This document shows, in pieces, positions 7,558 through 16,839 of a stretch of 64,000 nucleotides of DNA. Source of the stretch: Arthrobacter sp. (lineage in GTDB: Bacteria > Actinomycetota > Actinomycetes > Actinomycetales > Micrococcaceae). The stretch covers positions 1 to 64,000 of the forward strand of contig JAITLQ010000018.1 in NCBI GenBank assembly GCA_031277795.1, given 5' to 3'. How positions within the stretch are numbered: position 1 is the first letter of the stretch; each line of letters begins with the position of its first letter. The position numbers were made by a program, and so were the translations under genes. The notes under the pieces were generated by a model that saw only the letters and a list, made by a program, of their open reading frames with translations, was not told the DNA's origin and did no database searches.

Positions 7558-9003
7558 ATGGCCGCACAGACCTTTGCCCTGCCCGACCTCGGCGAGGGCC
7601 TCACCGAGGCCGAGCTCGTCACGTGGAAGGTTGCCGTCGGGGACACCGTGGCGCTTGATCAGGTCATCGCCGAGGTGGAGACCGCCAAGTCCCTCGTCGA
7701 GGTGCCCACGCCGTACGCCGGCACCGTCCTGGTGCTGCATGGCGAGGAGGGGCAGACGCTGCCCGTCGGTTCGCCCTTCATCACCGTGGGGGAGCCGGGC
7801 GACGACGCCGCCGCGCCGGCGCTCGAGGGTGCCCAGTCCTACCGCGAGGAGGAGCGCGCCGGCACGGGTTCCGGCAACGTCCTCATCGGCTACGGCACCT
7901 CGGAGAGCTCCGGGACCGGGCGCCGCCGTCGCGGCCGCCGGGCGGCAGGGGTCCGGCAGGGCCCCATGCCCGACGTCGCCCCGGTGGGCCCCGCGCCGGC
8001 CTCGCCTTCCGGCGCGGCGGGCCAGGCGGGGCTCGCCCCGCGCGTCATCAACCCGCTCGTGCGCCGCCTGGCGCGCGATCACGGCGTGGACGTGGCGGCC
8101 CTCAACGGCTCGGGTCCCGACGGTCTCGTGATGCGCGCCGACGTCCTGGCGGCAGCAAACGGCTCCGCCTCCGCGGCCCCTGCCGCCCCGGCGCTCGCCC
8201 CCGTGGCCGGTGCCCTCGGCACCCACGCCGCCCCCACGCCGTCGGGCCTTGCCTCCTCCGGCGCCGGCGCAGGGGAACGCGACGCGCGCAGCGGCCTGCG
8301 CGTCGCCGCCCGCACGCCCATCACTGGCGTGCGCAAGGTGATCGCCGAGACGATGTCGCGCTCGCGCCGCGAGATTCCAGAGGCCACCGTATGGGTGGAC
8401 GTGGACGCGACCGAGCTGCTGGCGCTGCGCAAGGGCATCCGCCCCGACGCCAACGGGCGCCGTCCCTCCGTGCTGGCCCTCGTTGGCCGCTTCGCGGCCG
8501 CCGGCCTGCAGCGCGTGCCCGAGCTCAACGCCCGGATCGAGACCACGGGGGACGGCGGGCAGGAGCTCGTGACGTTCGACGGCGTGAACCTCGGCATTGC
8601 GGCGCAGACGGACCGCGGTCTCGTGGTCCCCGCCGTCGAACACGCCGAGCGCCTCAGCGCCCGCGCGCTGGACGCAGCGATCGGTGAGCTCGTGGCCAAG
8701 GCCCGCGACGGCAAGGCCACCCCGGCCGAGCTGGGACGCGGCACCTTCACGCTGAACAACTACGGTGTCTTCGACGTTGACGGCTCGGCCGCGATCATCA
8801 ACCACCCGCAGGCCGCGATCCTGGGCCTCGGGCGCATCAAGGAGCGCCCATGGGTCGTTGACGGGCAGCTCTGCGTCCGGCAGATCACCGAGCTCACCCT
8901 GAGCTTTGATCACCGCGTGTGTGACGGCGGCGCGGCCAGCGCGTTCCTGCGCTTCGTGGCCGACGCGATCGAGCGCCCGGGGGAGGCGCTGGCCGAGCTC
9001 TGA
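7558..9003 (+). CDS. Dihydrolipoamide acyltransferase (E2)
   Basis: A 481-residue E2 core of the dehydrogenase complex. One lipoyl domain is at residues 1-80, with Lys44 in VETAKSLVEV as the lipoylation site. A linker follows, then a peripheral subunit-binding domain (APRVINPLVRRLARDHGVDVAALNGSG, about 160-195), an Ala/Pro-rich linker and the catalytic domain from about residue 255. The acyltransferase motif is SFDHRVCDGG, with His452 and Asp456 in the usual HxxxDG spacing. No E3 gene is nearby, so dihydrolipoamide dehydrogenase must be supplied from elsewhere. It is the last gene of the operon and is followed by a strong hairpin at 9026-9061. Confidence 0.93.
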   Translation: MAAQTFALPDLGEGLTEAELVTWKVAVGDTVALDQVIAEVETAKSLVEVPTPYAGTVLVLHGEEGQTLPVGSPFITVGEPGDDAAAPALEGAQSYREEERAGTGSGNVLIGYGTSESSGTGRRRRGRRAAGVRQGPMPDVAPVGPAPASPSGAAGQAGLAPRVINPLVRRLARDHGVDVAALNGSGPDGLVMRADVLAAANGSASAAPAAPALAPVAGALGTHAAPTPSGLASSGAGAGERDARSGLRVAARTPITGVRKVIAETMSRSRREIPEATVWVDVDATELLALRKGIRPDANGRRPSVLALVGRFAAAGLQRVPELNARIETTGDGGQELVTFDGVNLGIAAQTDRGLVVPAVEHAERLSARALDAAIGELVAKARDGKATPAELGRGTFTLNNYGVFDVDGSAAIINHPQAAILGLGRIKERPWVVDGQLCVRQITELTLSFDHRVCDGGAASAFLRFVADAIERPGEALAEL

Positions 9004-9025
9004 GCACGGCAGCCGGCAGAACGCA

Positions 9026-9061
9026 GCAGGGGCGGGACCGTTGAATCGGTCCCGCCCCTGC
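9026..9061. terminator. Bidirectional terminator between E2 and the PAP2 gene
   Basis: A perfect 15-bp stem (arms 9026-9040 and 9047-9061, beginning GCAGGGGCGGG) with a 6-nt loop TTGAAT lies between two convergent genes. No T-run follows, as for most hairpins in this genome. Confidence 0.8.
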
Positions 9062-9089
9062 GGCTTGTGCTTCCTGTGCTCCCCTGGGA

Positions 9090-10016
9090 TCAGTCGCGCA
9101 GCCAGCGGCGGGAGACCAACTCCATGAGGGGGAAGACGATGAGCGCGGCCCCCGCGATGAACAGCAGGCCGGCGCCCACGTACAGGCCTGGATCGTCGGT
9201 GCCGCCCTGGCCCGCCATGCTCACGCCGGGGGCGCTGAGCCCCACGGCCACGGCCACGGCGACGATGCCCACGGGAGGGCACAGCCAGGAGAGCCAGCCG
9301 GCCGCCGGGGTGCGCGGCGGTGCCGAGCGGCGGCCCAGCTCGACGCGGGCCCTGAACGCCTGCACGCCGCCGATGGCGAGCGCGCCGAGGAGGGAACAGA
9401 AGGCGGCAACGAGGAACGCACCCACCACATCGGAGGGGCGGTGCCAGCCCATGATGACGGTGGCGGCGCCCGTGACGGCGCTCGCCAGGGCGCCCAGGAC
9501 CGCGAGCACGGTTCGGCCGTGTGCCGGAGCCGCGAGAACCAGCGCCACGGTTGCCGCGGCGGCCACGGTGGTGTGGCCGGAGGGGAAGGAGTTGCCCCAG
9601 GCCGCCGACACGCCCAGGTCGGGGCGGGTCAGGAGCCCGTGCTTGAGCAGCTGGGTCGCGATCATGGCCAGACCCGCCGCGAGGGCCGCGAGCAGGGGGA
9701 CGACGACGTCGCGGCGGAGGATCGCGCAGACGACCAGGCCGGCGGCGCACACGAGGCCAACGACCTCGGGCAGGTGGTTGAGCCAGGACATGCTCGCGGC
9801 TTGGGTGGCGTCGGCGGCGAGGAAACGCTTGGCCCCCACGAGCGCCTGCTCGTCCACCCACTGACCCCGGACCGTGAGGACAAACGCCCAGAACACGAAA
9901 CCGAAGGCGGCGGCGACGGCAAAGAGGCCGAGGATTGGCAGGGCGGGCGTGGGCCGCGGGGACGCGCCGCCGCGGGTCGTGGCGGGGTCCAGCGCTGGCA
10001 GGGCGAGGGAAACCAT
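9090..10016 (-). CDS. PAP2-family membrane phosphatase
   Basis: A 308-residue protein with six core membrane helices plus two C-terminal ones, of the phosphatidic acid phosphatase type 2 / undecaprenyl-pyrophosphatase superfamily. Motif 1 is KHGLLTRP, motif 2 is FPSGHTT and motif 3 is GWHRPSDV. The arginine that usually starts motif 3 (SRxxxxxH) is replaced by Thr, a variation I recall from actinobacterial relatives with GWHRPSD. Likely lipid pyrophosphate recycling at the membrane, substrate unknown. Start ATG 10016 is preceded by a weak RBS. It is divergent from menC with a 54-bp gap. Confidence 0.85.
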   Translation of the reverse strand: MVSLALPALDPATTRGGASPRPTPALPILGLFAVAAAFGFVFWAFVLTVRGQWVDEQALVGAKRFLAADATQAASMSWLNHLPEVVGLVCAAGLVVCAILRRDVVVPLLAALAAGLAMIATQLLKHGLLTRPDLGVSAAWGNSFPSGHTTVAAAATVALVLAAPAHGRTVLAVLGALASAVTGAATVIMGWHRPSDVVGAFLVAAFCSLLGALAIGGVQAFRARVELGRRSAPPRTPAAGWLSWLCPPVGIVAVAVAVGLSAPGVSMAGQGGTDDPGLYVGAGLLFIAGAALIVFPLMELVSRRWLRD

Positions 10017-10070
10017 GTCTTCAGCATGGCAGGGCAGGCTGATGCGGCCCTGTGAGCGGGCAGGACTACC

Positions 10071-11081
10071 GTGGTGAACATGCAGCTGCCTGACCTTGAC
10101 GAGATCCTGGAGCGCTCCAGCGTGGTGCGCCTTCCCCTCTCCGTGCGCTTCCGTGGCGTCACCGAGCGCGAGGCGCTGCTCATCGATGGGCCGGCCGGCT
10201 GGGGGGAGTTCTCGCCGTTCCTCGAGTATGGTCCCGCCGAGTCCTCGCGGTGGCTCGCGTGCGCCATCGAGGCGGCGTGGGAGGGCCTGCCGGCGCCCGT
10301 GCGGGACTCCGTGCCCGTGAACGCGACGGTGCCCGCCGTGGCGGCGTCCGACGTCGGGCGGGTCCTGGCTCGCTACGACGGTCCCGGGACCGTCAAGGTC
10401 AAGGTGGCCGAGGCGGGCCAGGACCTGGCCCAGGATGTGGCGCGCGTGCGCGCCGTGCGCGCGGCCCTGCCGCACGCCAAGCTGCGCGTGGACGCGAACC
10501 AGGGCTGGGGGCATAGCGACGCCGTGGCCGCCTTGGAGGCGCTGGCCCCCTTTGAGCTGGAGTACGCCGAGCAACCCGTGGCCGGGATCGATGGGCTGGC
10601 ACGCCTGCGCCAGGAGGTGGCACGGCGTGGGCTGGGCGTGGCCATCGCCGCCGATGAATCCGTCCGCAAGGCCGAGGACCCCCTCGCCGTGGCGCGGGCC
10701 GGGGCCGCCGACGTGATCGTGGTGAAGGCCCAGCCGCTCGGCGGCGTGCGGGCGGCGCTGCGGATCGTGAAGGCTGCCGGGCTGCCAGCCGTGGTCTCCT
10801 CGGCCCTCGATACCTCGGTGGGCCTGCGCATCGGCGCCGCGCTCGCCGCGGCGCTGCCGTCCCTTCCTTATGCATGCGGGCTGGGGACGGGCTCGTTGTT
10901 CACCGCCGATGTGGCCTCCCCGGCCTACGTGGCCCGAGGCGGTGAGCTGGATCTGCGGGACGTGGCCGCCGATCCGGAGCTGCTCGACGCGCACCGTGCC
11001 CCCGCCGAGCGGCAGGCCTGGTGGCGCGAGCGGGTGGCGGCCGCCTATTCGGTGTTGGCCGCCGGAGAGCCGAGGGCATGA
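10071..11081 (+). CDS. menC: o-Succinylbenzoate synthase
   Basis: A 336-residue enolase-superfamily enzyme that dehydrates SHCHC to o-succinylbenzoate in menaquinone synthesis. Catalytic signatures are visible: the KVKV lysine strand (about residue 108), then metal ligands in VDANQGW, EYAEQP and AADES, and the second lysine in IVVKAQP. The C-terminal GLGTGSLF resembles the actinobacterial MenC subgroup. GTG codons at 10071 and 10074 both fit the AGGA at 10062; ATG 10080 is a little far. It is followed by an 11-bp hairpin and then, after about 200 bp, by menD. Confidence 0.9.
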   Translation: MVNMQLPDLDEILERSSVVRLPLSVRFRGVTEREALLIDGPAGWGEFSPFLEYGPAESSRWLACAIEAAWEGLPAPVRDSVPVNATVPAVAASDVGRVLARYDGPGTVKVKVAEAGQDLAQDVARVRAVRAALPHAKLRVDANQGWGHSDAVAALEALAPFELEYAEQPVAGIDGLARLRQEVARRGLGVAIAADESVRKAEDPLAVARAGAADVIVVKAQPLGGVRAALRIVKAAGLPAVVSSALDTSVGLRIGAALAAALPSLPYACGLGTGSLFTADVASPAYVARGGELDLRDVAADPELLDAHRAPAERQAWWRERVAAAYSVLAAGEPRA

Positions 11082-11090
11082 GACGCGGAA

Positions 11091-11122
11091 GGCGCGGCGG
11101 TCGCCTCAACAACCGCCGCGCC
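11091..11122. terminator. Hairpin after menC
   Basis: GGCGCGGCGGT at 11091-11101 pairs perfectly with ACCGCCGCGCC at 11112-11122 around a 10-nt loop, 10 bp after the menC stop. It has no T-run. Confidence 0.65.
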
Positions 11123-11147
11123 ATCCGGGCACGGACCCCATCCGCCC

Positions 11148-11276
11148 TTGAGCGGGACGGCGAATTCCTTCGTCTACGTCCTGGCACTGCAATGGATTGA
11201 CCCTTCCTGGGATGAGCAAGGTGCGGGGGTCCTTGACGCGATGGCGGAGTCTCTGAGGCCGCACTTCGGTCGCTAG
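11148..11276 (+). other. Possible small ORF or gene remnant between menC and menD
   Basis: From TTG 11148 the frame reads LSGTANSFVYVLALQWIDPS and ends in AESLRPHFGR before TAG at 11274. The residue mix (Trp, Asp, amphipathic C-terminus) looks like real protein and codons are plausible. There is no RBS, and the frame is open further upstream through the menC terminator. It could be the 3' end of a decayed gene. Otherwise this 250-bp gap holds only the hairpin at 11091-11122. Confidence 0.25.
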
Positions 11277-11330
11277 CCGGTGTGGCATCCGGCCGTGTTT
11301 GCGCCGGCGACCCCGGACTACCATGGAGGC

Positions 11331-13133
11331 ATGACTCGCCCCGGTGCCGGTTCCCTCGCCCACGCGGCCTCGCCCGCACCGTTGGAAGCCATGGAGGCGG
11401 CCCGGCTGGCGGTCACGGCGCTCGTGGACGGCGGCGTTGCGTACGTTGTCCTCTGCCCCGGTTCCAGGAGCGCTCCGCTCGCCTACGCGCTGGCCGAGGC
11501 CGAGCTGCGCGGCGAGCTGGAGGTCATGATCCGCCTCGACGAGCGCGACGCCGGATTCCTGGCGGTGGGGCTCGCGGCGGCGAGCGGCACGCCCGTGGCG
11601 ATCGTCACGACGTCGGGCACCGCCGTGGGAGAACTGGTGCCGGCCATCATGGAGGCGAACCATGCCGGCCTGCCGCTCCTGGCACTGACGGCCGACAGGC
11701 CGGAGGAGCTACACGGAACCGGTTCCAATCAGACCACCGTCCAGGCGGGGCTCTTCGGCGAGCACGTGCGCGCCTCGCTGCTCGTGGAGGCGGGAGAAGA
11801 CCCCTCCTCGGCCATCAGGGCCGCCCTGCTTGCCGCCGAGGGCCTGGCCGCGGAGGACGCCGTGGGCGTCGTGGACGTTCGGCAGGTCCCGCGCGGGCCG
11901 GTCCAGGTGGACCTCGCCTTCCGCGATCCGCTCACCCCGCCCGACGACGCGGCCCTCAACGGTCTGCCGCCCGTCGCCGCGCGCCCGGAGCTGTTGAGCG
12001 AACTCGAGCTGCTGGAGCGGGATGCCGAGGCGGCCGAGGGCCTCGCGGGGTTCGCGGAGTCGATGCGGTCGGCGGCGGCTCGGGAGCGCCGCACGGTGGT
12101 CGTGGCGGGGCACGGCGCGGGCGCCATGGCCGCCGACTTCGCCGCCGCCCTGGGCCTGCCGCTCTTGGCCGAGCCCAGCTCCGACGCGCGCTTCGGCGCT
12201 ACCGCCGTGGGTGCCTATCAGTTCTTGCTTCCGGCCCTTGCCTCCTCCGTGGAGGCGGTGGTGCTCTTCGGGCGCCCCACGCTGTCCCGGCCCGTCGCCG
12301 CCCTCCTGAACCGGGCGGACGTGGACGCCGCGATGTACCTGACCGAGCCCTCGCCGTGGTTCGCGCCCGGACGCCGGCGCGAGCGCGTCGTCTCCGAACT
12401 GCACGAGCTGGCGGCGTTTGCCGGTCACGCGCCGGGGGAGTGGCTCGCCGGCTGGCTCGGCAGGGACGCCGAGGCGCGCGAGGCCATGGAGCTCGTCCTG
12501 GCCCAGCGCGAGGGGGAGACGGGTCGCCTCACGGGCCCGGCGCTGGCCGCCACGGTGTGGGAGGCCCTGGACGGCCCCTTGGTGCTCGGCTCCTCGCGAC
12601 CCGTGCGGGACATGGACATCATGGCGGCGCCGCGTTCAGGGCGCGGGCCGCGCGTGTTTGCCAACCGCGGACTGGCCGGGATCGATGGAACCCTCGCAAC
12701 GGCCGCCGGGGTGGCCCTCGCCGAACGACGCCGCACGGTCGCCCTCATGGGCGACGTCACCTTCCTGCACGACGTAGGCGGGCTGCTGCTCCCCACCTTC
12801 GAGCGCGAACCGCGCCTCGACGTCATCGTGGCGCAGGACGACGGCGGCACCATCTTCTCCACGCTGGAACACGGGGCGGTCGCCGAACGCGGCGCCTACC
12901 GCGGCGCCGTCACCCGCTACTTCCGCACGCCTCACGGGCTGGAGCTCGCCCCCATTGCCCAGGCCTACGGCTGGGACGCCACCACCGCCACGACGCACCA
13001 AGCGGTGCGCGCCTGGCTGGCGGAAGGCTCGACGGCGGGTGGTCGCCGGCTGCTCGAGGTGCCGGTGGAGCGCAGGGATCCGCGAGGGCTGCACCGCGCG
13101 CTGGCCGCGGCGGCCGCGTCGGCGCTGGGCTGA
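11331..13133 (+). CDS. menD: SEPHCHC synthase (2-succinyl-5-enolpyruvyl-6-hydroxy-3-cyclohexene-1-carboxylate synthase)
   Basis: A 600-residue ThDP enzyme joining 2-oxoglutarate and isochorismate, the first committed step of menaquinone synthesis. The N-terminal Pyr domain opens with VVLCPGSRSAPLAYAL and IRLDERDAGFLAVGLA, including the ThDP-activating Glu. TTSGTAVGELVPAIMEANHAG and LTADRPEELHGTGSNQTT follow. The PP domain has ALMGDVTFLHDVGGLLLP and the DDGGTIFSTLEHG loop. Start ATG 11331 gives the family-like lead of about 20 residues; its GGAGG is only 1 nt away, so ATG 11391 remains possible. It converges with an ABC transporter operon, separated by a P1 palindrome. Confidence 0.93.
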   Translation: MTRPGAGSLAHAASPAPLEAMEAARLAVTALVDGGVAYVVLCPGSRSAPLAYALAEAELRGELEVMIRLDERDAGFLAVGLAAASGTPVAIVTTSGTAVGELVPAIMEANHAGLPLLALTADRPEELHGTGSNQTTVQAGLFGEHVRASLLVEAGEDPSSAIRAALLAAEGLAAEDAVGVVDVRQVPRGPVQVDLAFRDPLTPPDDAALNGLPPVAARPELLSELELLERDAEAAEGLAGFAESMRSAAARERRTVVVAGHGAGAMAADFAAALGLPLLAEPSSDARFGATAVGAYQFLLPALASSVEAVVLFGRPTLSRPVAALLNRADVDAAMYLTEPSPWFAPGRRRERVVSELHELAAFAGHAPGEWLAGWLGRDAEAREAMELVLAQREGETGRLTGPALAATVWEALDGPLVLGSSRPVRDMDIMAAPRSGRGPRVFANRGLAGIDGTLATAAGVALAERRRTVALMGDVTFLHDVGGLLLPTFEREPRLDVIVAQDDGGTIFSTLEHGAVAERGAYRGAVTRYFRTPHGLELAPIAQAYGWDATTATTHQAVRAWLAEGSTAGGRRLLEVPVERRDPRGLHRALAAAAASALG

Positions 13134-13223
13134 GACGGGCCCCGGCTCGCCCGCTCTGGCCCCACACGCCGTCGCGCGTCCGCCGGGCGGTCCCGGCACC
13201 CCGCCGCCCCCTCCCCAAAAAGA

Positions 13224-13279
13224 ATCGGAGTGGGTTTGGTACGGAAATCGCCGGATTTCCGTACCAAACCCACTCCGAT
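13224..13279. repeat. P1 palindromic repeat, copy 1
   Basis: Arms of 26 nt pair perfectly (13224-13249 with 13254-13279) around GCCG. The left arm begins ATCGGAGTGGG and continues TTTGGTACGG. It lies between the convergent menD and ABC transporter operons, 90 bp from menD, and could act as a bidirectional terminator. Related copies are at 31485, 45312 and 45583. Confidence 0.85.
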
Positions 13280-13345
13280 GTTGGGGCAAGGGGAGCGCGG
13301 CAAGAGGCAAGGGGCAGGGGGGTGCCCCCACCGCGCCCCGGCCGG

Positions 13346-14131
13346 CTAGTCCTCCTCGACCACCACGTGATTGGGGTCGAGAACCCGGCGCAGGAAGTCC
13401 TTGGTGCGGGCCTGCTGCGGGTTGCCGATGACCTCGGCCGCGACGCCCTGTTCCACGACCACGCCGCCGTCCATGAAGACGACCTTGTCTGCCACCTCCT
13501 TGGCAAAGCCCATCTCGTGCGTCACGACCACCATGGTCATGCCGGCCTGGGCCAGCTTGCGCATGATGGCGAGGACGTCGCCCACGGTCTCGGGATCGAG
13601 GGCGGAGGTGGGCTCGTCGAAGAGCATGAGCGAGGGGTTCATGGCCAGCGCGCGGGCGATGGCCACGCGCTGCTGCTGTCCGCCGGAGAGCTCGCCTGGA
13701 TAGCGGTGGGCCAGGTGGCCAAGCCCCACGGCCTCCAGCTCCGACAGCGCCGTCCGCTCCGCCTCGGCCTTGGCGCGCTTGAGCACCTTGGTCTGGGCCA
13801 CGGTGCAATTGCCGAGCACGGTCAGGTGCGGGAAGAGGTTGAACTGCTGGAACACCATGCCCACCTTGGTGCGCATCTGGTCCACGTCGACGTCCGGGTC
13901 GGTGACCGCGTAGCCGCCCACCTCGATGGCGCCGCCGTTCGGCTGCTCCAGCAGGTTGATGCAGCGCAGCAGGGTGGACTTTCCGGAGCCGGAGGGCCCG
14001 ATGAGGCACACGACCTCGCCGGGGGACACCTCCAGGTCGATGCCTTTGAGCACCTCGTTGTCGCCGTAGGACTTGCGCAGATCCGAGATGCGCACGCCCG
14101 CGGCTGCGGCCTGTCGAACGCTCTGAGTCAT
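13346..14131 (-). CDS. Polar amino-acid ABC transporter, ATP-binding protein (cassette 1)
   Basis: A 261-residue GlnQ/HisP-type ATPase. Walker A is GPSGSGKST, the Q-loop lies in [14 protein letters not shown], the signature is LSGGQQQR, Walker B is [14 protein letters not shown], and the switch His is in [19 protein letters not shown] is typical of the polar amino-acid uptake subfamily. It energises the permease encoded 3 bp upstream. It is the last gene of a three-gene operon (binding protein, permease, ATPase). About 80 percent of residues match the cassette 2 ATPase by eye, so the two arose by duplication. Confidence 0.93.
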   Translation of the reverse strand: MTQSVRQAAAAGVRISDLRKSYGDNEVLKGIDLEVSPGEVVCLIGPSGSGKSTLLRCINLLEQPNGGAIEVGGYAVTDPDVDVDQMRTKVGMVFQQFNLFPHLTVLGNCTVAQTKVLKRAKAEAERTALSELEAVGLGHLAHRYPGELSGGQQQRVAIARALAMNPSLMLFDEPTSALDPETVGDVLAIMRKLAQAGMTMVVVTHEMGFAKEVADKVVFMDGGVVVEQGVAAEVIGNPQQARTKDFLRRVLDPNHVVVEED

Positions 14132-14134
14132 GGC

Positions 14135-14971
14135 TCAGGCCTCCTTGGTGGTGGTCGCGGTGAGCTTCTTGGCGCGCTGGGGGCGCGATACCTGGGCGGA
14201 GCGCTTCTCGAACCAGCGGGCCAGGAAGCTCAACGGCAGCGTGACGACCAGATAGAGCGCGCCGGCCACGATGAGCGGCGTCATGCCGGCCCCGTACTCG
14301 GTGATGCCGTTGCGGCCGAAGGAGGTCAGCTCGTACTGCGTGATCATCATGCCGAGGATGTAGGCCAGCGAGGTGTCCTTGGTCAGCAGGATGAACTCGT
14401 TCGTCAGCGGTGGCAGGACGATCTTGAACGCCTGCGGAATGACGATGGTGACCATGGCCCGCCAGTGCGGCATGCCCAGGGAGCGCGCGGCCTCCATCTG
14501 CCCCTTCGGCACCGCCTGCAGGCCGGCGCGCAGCGTCTCGGCGATGTAGGCGGCCGAGGACAGGCCCAGCGCCACGGTCACGTTGACCCACTGCGGCCAC
14601 GTGGTGCCGAAGGCCAGGGGCATGCCGAGGCCGAAGGCCAGGAGCACCAGGATGGCCGGGATGCCGCGGAAGAATTCGATGTACGCGGTGGCGAGCCAGC
14701 GATACGGGGCAAAGCTGGCCGTCTTCATGAGGGCCAGGACGAGGCCGAGGACCAGGCCGAAGGCGAAGGACGTCAGCGTGTAGAAGAGGGTGTTCTTCAG
14801 GCCGGTCAGGATGACGGCGGGGAACATCCCGCCGATCTTGTCGAAGCGGAAGAACGAGTCGATGATGAGCGGCCAATTGGCCAGGAACACCACGAGCAGG
14901 ATCGCCAGGGCGAAGACGCCGATCTGGATCCCCTGGCTAACGCGGGCCTTCTGACGGGGTGTCATGGACAT
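14135..14971 (-). CDS. Amino-acid ABC transporter permease (cassette 1)
   Basis: A 278-residue HisM/GlnP-type membrane subunit with about five helices. The EAA loop that docks the ATPase is [29 protein letters not shown] (about residues 165-193). FFRGIPAILVLLAFGLG is the conserved second helix region. Start ATG 14971 (MSMTPRQ) has AAAGG at 7 nt and matches the paralogue. Only one permease gene is present, so a homodimer is expected. The intercistronic palindrome at 14998-15031 separates it from the binding-protein gene. Confidence 0.92.
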   Translation of the reverse strand: MSMTPRQKARVSQGIQIGVFALAILLVVFLANWPLIIDSFFRFDKIGGMFPAVILTGLKNTLFYTLTSFAFGLVLGLVLALMKTASFAPYRWLATAYIEFFRGIPAILVLLAFGLGMPLAFGTTWPQWVNVTVALGLSSAAYIAETLRAGLQAVPKGQMEAARSLGMPHWRAMVTIVIPQAFKIVLPPLTNEFILLTKDTSLAYILGMMITQYELTSFGRNGITEYGAGMTPLIVAGALYLVVTLPLSFLARWFEKRSAQVSRPQRAKKLTATTTKEA

Positions 14972-14997
14972 GCGAGTGCCTTTCGGACAACGAGGCC

Positions 14998-15031
14998 GGT
15001 TCCCCGGGGAAGCGTGCTTCCCCGGGGAACC
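14998..15031. promoter_or_regulatory. Intercistronic palindrome between binding protein and permease genes
   Basis: GGTTCCCCGGGGAAGC at 14998-15013 and its exact complement at 15016-15031 form a 16-bp stem with a 2-nt loop. Such hairpins after ABC binding-protein genes usually stabilise the upstream mRNA and lower downstream expression, giving excess binding protein. Confidence 0.6.
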
Positions 15032-15043
15032 CGAGCGAGGAGG

Positions 15044-15853
15044 TTACTTGGCGTCCGCGCCGAACCACTTCGTCTTGATCTCGGCCATCTTGCCGGAGGA
15101 TTCCATCTCGGCGAGCGTGGCGTTGACGGCCTCGAGCATGGCGGTGTCGCCCTTCTGCACGGCGACGCCGAGCTGCTCGCCGGTCTTGATTTCCTGGACC
15201 ACCTGGAGATCGGGGTGATCCTTGATGCCGTAGCGCAGGATCGACTGGTTGCCGAGGGAGGCGTCCGTGGTGCCGGCGATGAGCGACTGCACCTGCATCT
15301 CGCCCGTGTCGAAACCGATGGCCTGGATTCCCTGTGCCTCGGCGTAGTCGGAGCCGGTGGTGGAGGACTGCACGCCCACCTTCTTGCCCTTGGCGGAGTC
15401 AAGATCGGTGATGCCGGAATCCTTCTTGGCCACAAGCACGAGGTCGTCGTCCAGGTACGGCGTGGAGAAGTCCATGTTCGCCTTGCGGGCGTCTGTGATG
15501 GAGATGCCCGAGATGGCGATGTCGCACTTGGTTTTGAACAGGCCGGACTGGATCGAGTCGAAGGAGTCCTTGATGACGGAGAGCTCGGCGCCGACCTTGG
15601 CGGCCACCTCCGCAGCGATGTCCATGTCGAAGCCCACGTACTTGCCACCCTCCTCGTACTCGAAGGGCTTGTAGGGAATGTCGGAGCAGACCGTGAGCTT
15701 GCCGGCGTTCTTCAGCGTGACCGAGGCGGCCCCGCTGCTGGCCCCGGCGGAGCCGGACGAGGACGCGGTCGGGCTGGAGCCCCCGCCGCAGGCCGAGAGG
15801 GACAGGGCCGCGACGGCGGCCAGGGCGCTGAGCGCAAGGGTGGTGCGACGCAT
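15044..15853 (-). CDS. Amino-acid ABC transporter substrate-binding lipoprotein (cassette 1)
   Basis: A 269-residue family 3 solute-binding protein. The lipoprotein signal ends in the lipobox LSAC with Cys22, followed by a Ser/Gly/Ala linker. The mature domain starts at KLTVCSDIPYKPFEY; FDMDIAAEVAAKVG, CDIAISGISITDARK and [13 protein letters not shown] are family landmarks. It presents a polar amino acid (glutamate/glutamine class likely, not proven) to the permease. It is the first gene of cassette 1; ATG 15853 has GAGG at 8 nt. Confidence 0.92.
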   Translation of the reverse strand: MRRTTLALSALAAVAALSLSACGGGSSPTASSSGSAGASSGAASVTLKNAGKLTVCSDIPYKPFEYEEGGKYVGFDMDIAAEVAAKVGAELSVIKDSFDSIQSGLFKTKCDIAISGISITDARKANMDFSTPYLDDDLVLVAKKDSGITDLDSAKGKKVGVQSSTTGSDYAEAQGIQAIGFDTGEMQVQSLIAGTTDASLGNQSILRYGIKDHPDLQVVQEIKTGEQLGVAVQKGDTAMLEAVNATLAEMESSGKMAEIKTKWFGADAK

Positions 15854-15983
15854 GAGTGAAACCTCGTGGTTGGCGATGCAAATGATGCGTCAGTGTATCC
15901 ATCACTTGTGTCGCGCAGATCACATGCGCATGGCGAGGGCGTCCGGTGTGTCGGACACGTTGCCCCGGTGGGGGCTTTACAAC

Positions 15984-16039
15984 GCACGACGACGCCCTGG
16001 TGACCTGTGATTTCACAGGTCACCAGGGCGTCGTCGTGC
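15984..16039. repeat. P2 palindromic repeat, copy 1
   Basis: A 56-bp near-perfect palindrome: 27-nt arms (15984-16010 and 16013-16039) around TT. The left arm begins GCACGACGACGCCC and continues TGGTGACC. It lies 14 bp beyond the 3' end of cassette 2 and upstream of cassette 1, so it probably terminates cassette 2 transcription. Related copies are at 27306 and 47222, with a weaker one at 60669. Confidence 0.85.
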
Positions 16040-16053
16040 CGTGGGCGGTGGGC

Positions 16054-16835
<782 letters not shown>

Positions 16836-16839
<4 letters not shown>

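Noticed and set aside
5053-9861. A 1602-codon open frame on the minus strand
   Set aside because: It is antisense to the E1alpha-E1beta-E2 operon and reads Arg/Gly/His-rich nonsense, as expected opposite GC-rich genes; no domains were seen.
12636-14876. A 746-codon minus frame across menD and the ABC genes
   Set aside because: It mixes antisense menD with a shifted frame of the permease and ATPase genes; the true frames are clear.
11282-15859. A 1525-codon open frame on the plus strand across menD and cassette 1
   Set aside because: It overlaps well-supported genes in other frames, is extremely Arg/Gly-rich and shows no motif.
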